In this document: positions 4,864-6,863 of the stretch, piece by piece | How the letters are laid out: every line of letters starts with the position of its first letter | How positions within the stretch are numbered: the first letter of the stretch is position 1 | From: an uncultured Collinsella sp. | GTDB lineage: Bacteria > Actinomycetota > Coriobacteriia > Coriobacteriales > Coriobacteriaceae | Assembly: GCA_959599635.1 (NCBI GenBank) | Contig: CAUGJN010000103.1 | Span: 1 to 6,863, forward strand | Direction of reading: 5' to 3' | Length of the DNA: 6,863 bases | Position numbers and translations under genes: made by a program | The notes under the pieces: model-generated | What the model was told of the DNA's origin: nothing | The model's input: the letters and a program-made list of their open reading frames with translations, nothing else | Databases searched by the model: none

Positions 4864-6863
4864 AAGCACGCTCAAGAACGTGGCGTTCTACGCCGCCTGC
4901 TTCACGTTTTCCATCGCACTTTTTGTCGCGCTTTCAGCGGCGGGGCATGTCTACCCCTTTGGCGACAACTCGTTTCTCACCAACGATCTCAAATACCAAT
5001 ACATCGATTTCTTCGCGTGGTTTCGCCGCGTCCTTTTAGGCGAGGCAAGCCTTCGCTATTCCTTCTCGCAAGGACTCGGTATGAACACATGGGGGCTCTA
5101 TAGCTACTACCTCGCCAGCCCCTTCAACCTGCTCTGCGCGCTGTTTCCCGCAGACAAGCTGACGCTCTTCGTGTTTGTTATTTCCGCGCTCAAACTGGGC
5201 TGCATCCACATCAGCAGCGCTTGGTATGTGCAAAAGCGCTTTGGCCTACCCAAGCCCGCAGCATTCCTGCTTTCCCTCTCGTTCACGTTTTGCAGCTGGA
5301 CCATCAGCAACCTACGCAACCCGCTCTGGATCGATTGCCTCATCATGCTGCCCATCTGCGCCTACGGATGCCACGAGCTCATCCGCAAACAGCGCATGAT
5401 TCGCCTCGTCATCGCAACGGCGCTCAACGTCATGTTCTGCTGGTATACGGCCTACATCAGCATCCTGTTCCTCTGCATCTTCGTATTGGTCGAATTTGTC
5501 GATTATGTTGTAAAAGAAGGATTTAGCTGGAAGCTCATGCTCGATCGGGCCCTGCGATTCGCCGGGGCTATCGCGCTCGGACTGCTTCTGTCCGCCTGGA
5601 CCTTTTTGCCGACCATCCTTGCCATGTCCAAGGGCGGTCCCGTTCTAGCACTCGGCCCCCTACTTAAAACCAGCCTCAAGTCGCTCATCAGGGGCTTTCT
5701 TCCCTGCATGTGGGTAAGCAACGAAAGCACACCGCAGTTCTATTGCGGCATCGTCATGATGCTGCTTGCGGTGAGCCTGCTGGTTAACCACACGATTTCG
5801 ATCAAGACGCGCATCGCAACACTCGTCGTCACGATAATCCTGGTCGCAAGCTCCGTTTTGAGCCCGCTCGAGTACATCTGGTGCGGCATGCGCGTTCCCA
5901 ACGGCTTCTACTCGCGCACGGCTTTTTTGCTGAGCTTCTTTGCGCTGCGGGCCGCAGGACACGCGCTGGAGGCGCTCAAAAACCAGCCCAAATTGCGTCA
6001 AGCCTATCGCCCCGTCGTCATCATGCCCCTCCTGGCACTAACCGCCATTGAGTTGTTTGCCAACGCCCATGTTATGTGGAACCAGCTGTACACAGGCTAT
6101 TCCGAAAAAGCCAACAGCGCCTATGTCGCCACCGCAACCGACACTATCACGACCATTCAAGACCAGACTTCGGCGTCGTTCTATCGCATTGACCGCACAA
6201 CCACACGCGTCGACAGCGCCGCCCTCAACGAAGGCCTGGCGCTTGGGTACAACCAGTTGTCTTCGTATTCGTCTGCCAACAACCCGCAGGCCATCGCACT
6301 GCTCAACTCCCTTGGATACAGCAGCGTCGGCGAATTCTCGACCCGTTATGCCGAGCCCATTCTTGCCGTTGATGCCCTGTTGGGAGTCAAGTACGCCATC
6401 GCCGAGCACGCGCCTTCGGGATACGCGGCAATGACTGAAATAGCCGATACAGCAAGTGCGGTGTACGAGAACCCCTATGCGCTCAGCGTTGGTGTCATGG
6501 CATCCAATGACATTCAAAACTGTACGTTGAAGGGCGAGAACCCCTTCGAAAAGCAAAACGACCTCTACAGCAAAATCTTGGGCCGCGAGGTAATGCTCTA
6601 TACCAAAATCGAGGCCAAAAACACGGAGGATGACGAGAACTTAAGGCAGTGGAACGCCACCGTGCCGTCGGGTTCCATCGGGTATCTCTACATCAACAAA
6701 GATGCGACCGCCGGCAGTTATTGGCCCGTCACCCTTACCATCGACCAGCGAACGATCGGAAACGAGGCTTGGAGATTCGACAATAATATCCGCCAGATTG
6801 CGGATGCATCGGACTCCCCGAGCCAGCATACGGTGTCAATCGGAGTCGCAGAGGGCTATACAG
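4847..6863 (+). CDS. yfhO: YfhO-family multispanning membrane glycosyltransferase, partial (C-terminus beyond window)
   Basis: The frame from ATG 4847 stays open for 672 codons to the window edge. GAGG lies 6 bases upstream, and the start overlaps the end of the previous frame by 17 bases. Membrane helix 1 (about 11-32) is followed by an extracytoplasmic loop with TNDLKYQYIDFF (45-56) and GLGMNTWGLYSYYLASPFNLL-type sequence (77-97), both characteristic of YfhO (GT-C-like) proteins. Many further hydrophobic segments run to about residue 405. A long, less hydrophobic region then begins (YRIDR near 446-450), the usual extracytoplasmic C-terminal part. Full-length members are about 850-900 residues, so roughly 200 are missing here. 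In Bacillus subtilis, YfhO transfers GlcNAc from the CsbB-made lipid carrier onto lipoteichoic acid outside the cell. The adjacent CsbB-like gene supports the same division of labour, but the sugar and acceptor here are unknown. Confidence 0.9.
   Translation, partial: MTRPNKSTLKNVAFYAACFTFSIALFVALSAAGHVYPFGDNSFLTNDLKYQYIDFFAWFRRVLLGEASLRYSFSQGLGMNTWGLYSYYLASPFNLLCALFPADKLTLFVFVISALKLGCIHISSAWYVQKRFGLPKPAAFLLSLSFTFCSWTISNLRNPLWIDCLIMLPICAYGCHELIRKQRMIRLVIATALNVMFCWYTAYISILFLCIFVLVEFVDYVVKEGFSWKLMLDRALRFAGAIALGLLLSAWTFLPTILAMSKGGPVLALGPLLKTSLKSLIRGFLPCMWVSNESTPQFYCGIVMMLLAVSLLVNHTISIKTRIATLVVTIILVASSVLSPLEYIWCGMRVPNGFYSRTAFLLSFFALRAAGHALEALKNQPKLRQAYRPVVIMPLLALTAIELFANAHVMWNQLYTGYSEKANSAYVATATDTITTIQDQTSASFYRIDRTTTRVDSAALNEGLALGYNQLSSYSSANNPQAIALLNSLGYSSVGEFSTRYAEPILAVDALLGVKYAIAEHAPSGYAAMTEIADTASAVYENPYALSVGVMASNDIQNCTLKGENPFEKQNDLYSKILGREVMLYTKIEAKNTEDDENLRQWNATVPSGSIGYLYINKDATAGSYWPVTLTIDQRTIGNEAWRFDNNIRQIADASDSPSQHTVSIGVAEGYT

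Overview
The window comes from a bacterial chromosome of moderately high GC with AAGGAG-type ribosome binding sites, a tRNA gene that encodes its own CCA end, and strong use of C-ending codons in the plus-strand genes. The protein set (two-gene Wzm/Wzt-type polysaccharide ABC exporter, polyprenyl-phosphate glycosyltransferases, YfhO-type membrane glycosyltransferase) suggests a Gram-positive cell envelope. The overall look fits a gut actinobacterium of the Coriobacteriia (Collinsella-like), but that assignment is inference only.

Layout: 1-924 (minus) is the N-terminal 308 residues of an Acyltransferase_3 family membrane acetyltransferase that runs off the left edge. It is separated by a strong intrinsic terminator (958-990) from tRNA-Arg(UCU) at 1001-1077 (minus). 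Upstream of the tRNA, also on the minus strand, lies a two-gene operon: permease (1911-2756) followed by ATPase (1132-1899). A 160-base divergent intergenic region (2757-2916) carries a TATACT -10 element facing each way. The plus strand then holds a tightly packed three-gene operon: a GT2 glycosyltransferase with two C-terminal membrane helices (2917-3888), a CsbB/GtrB-like polyprenyl-phosphate glycosyltransferase (3895-4863), and a YfhO-family multispanning glycosyltransferase (4847 to the right edge, open).

The genes read as a cell-surface polysaccharide module. The GT2 enzymes would load a sugar onto a lipid carrier on the cytoplasmic side, the YfhO-like protein would transfer a lipid-linked sugar to a polymer outside the membrane, and the ABC exporter would move a lipid-linked polymer out. 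The main oddity is that the CsbB/GtrB-like gene has an in-frame TAA at 4498-4500. It lies exactly between the catalytic domain and the membrane domain, with the same frame and strong family similarity on both sides. This looks like a single-base nonsense change, and it probably lowers both the CsbB-like activity and translation into the overlapping YfhO gene.

No CRISPR array, insertion sequence, integrase or other mobile element is visible, and I did not find a convincing undescribed system. The interrupted glycosyltransferase is the best lead.
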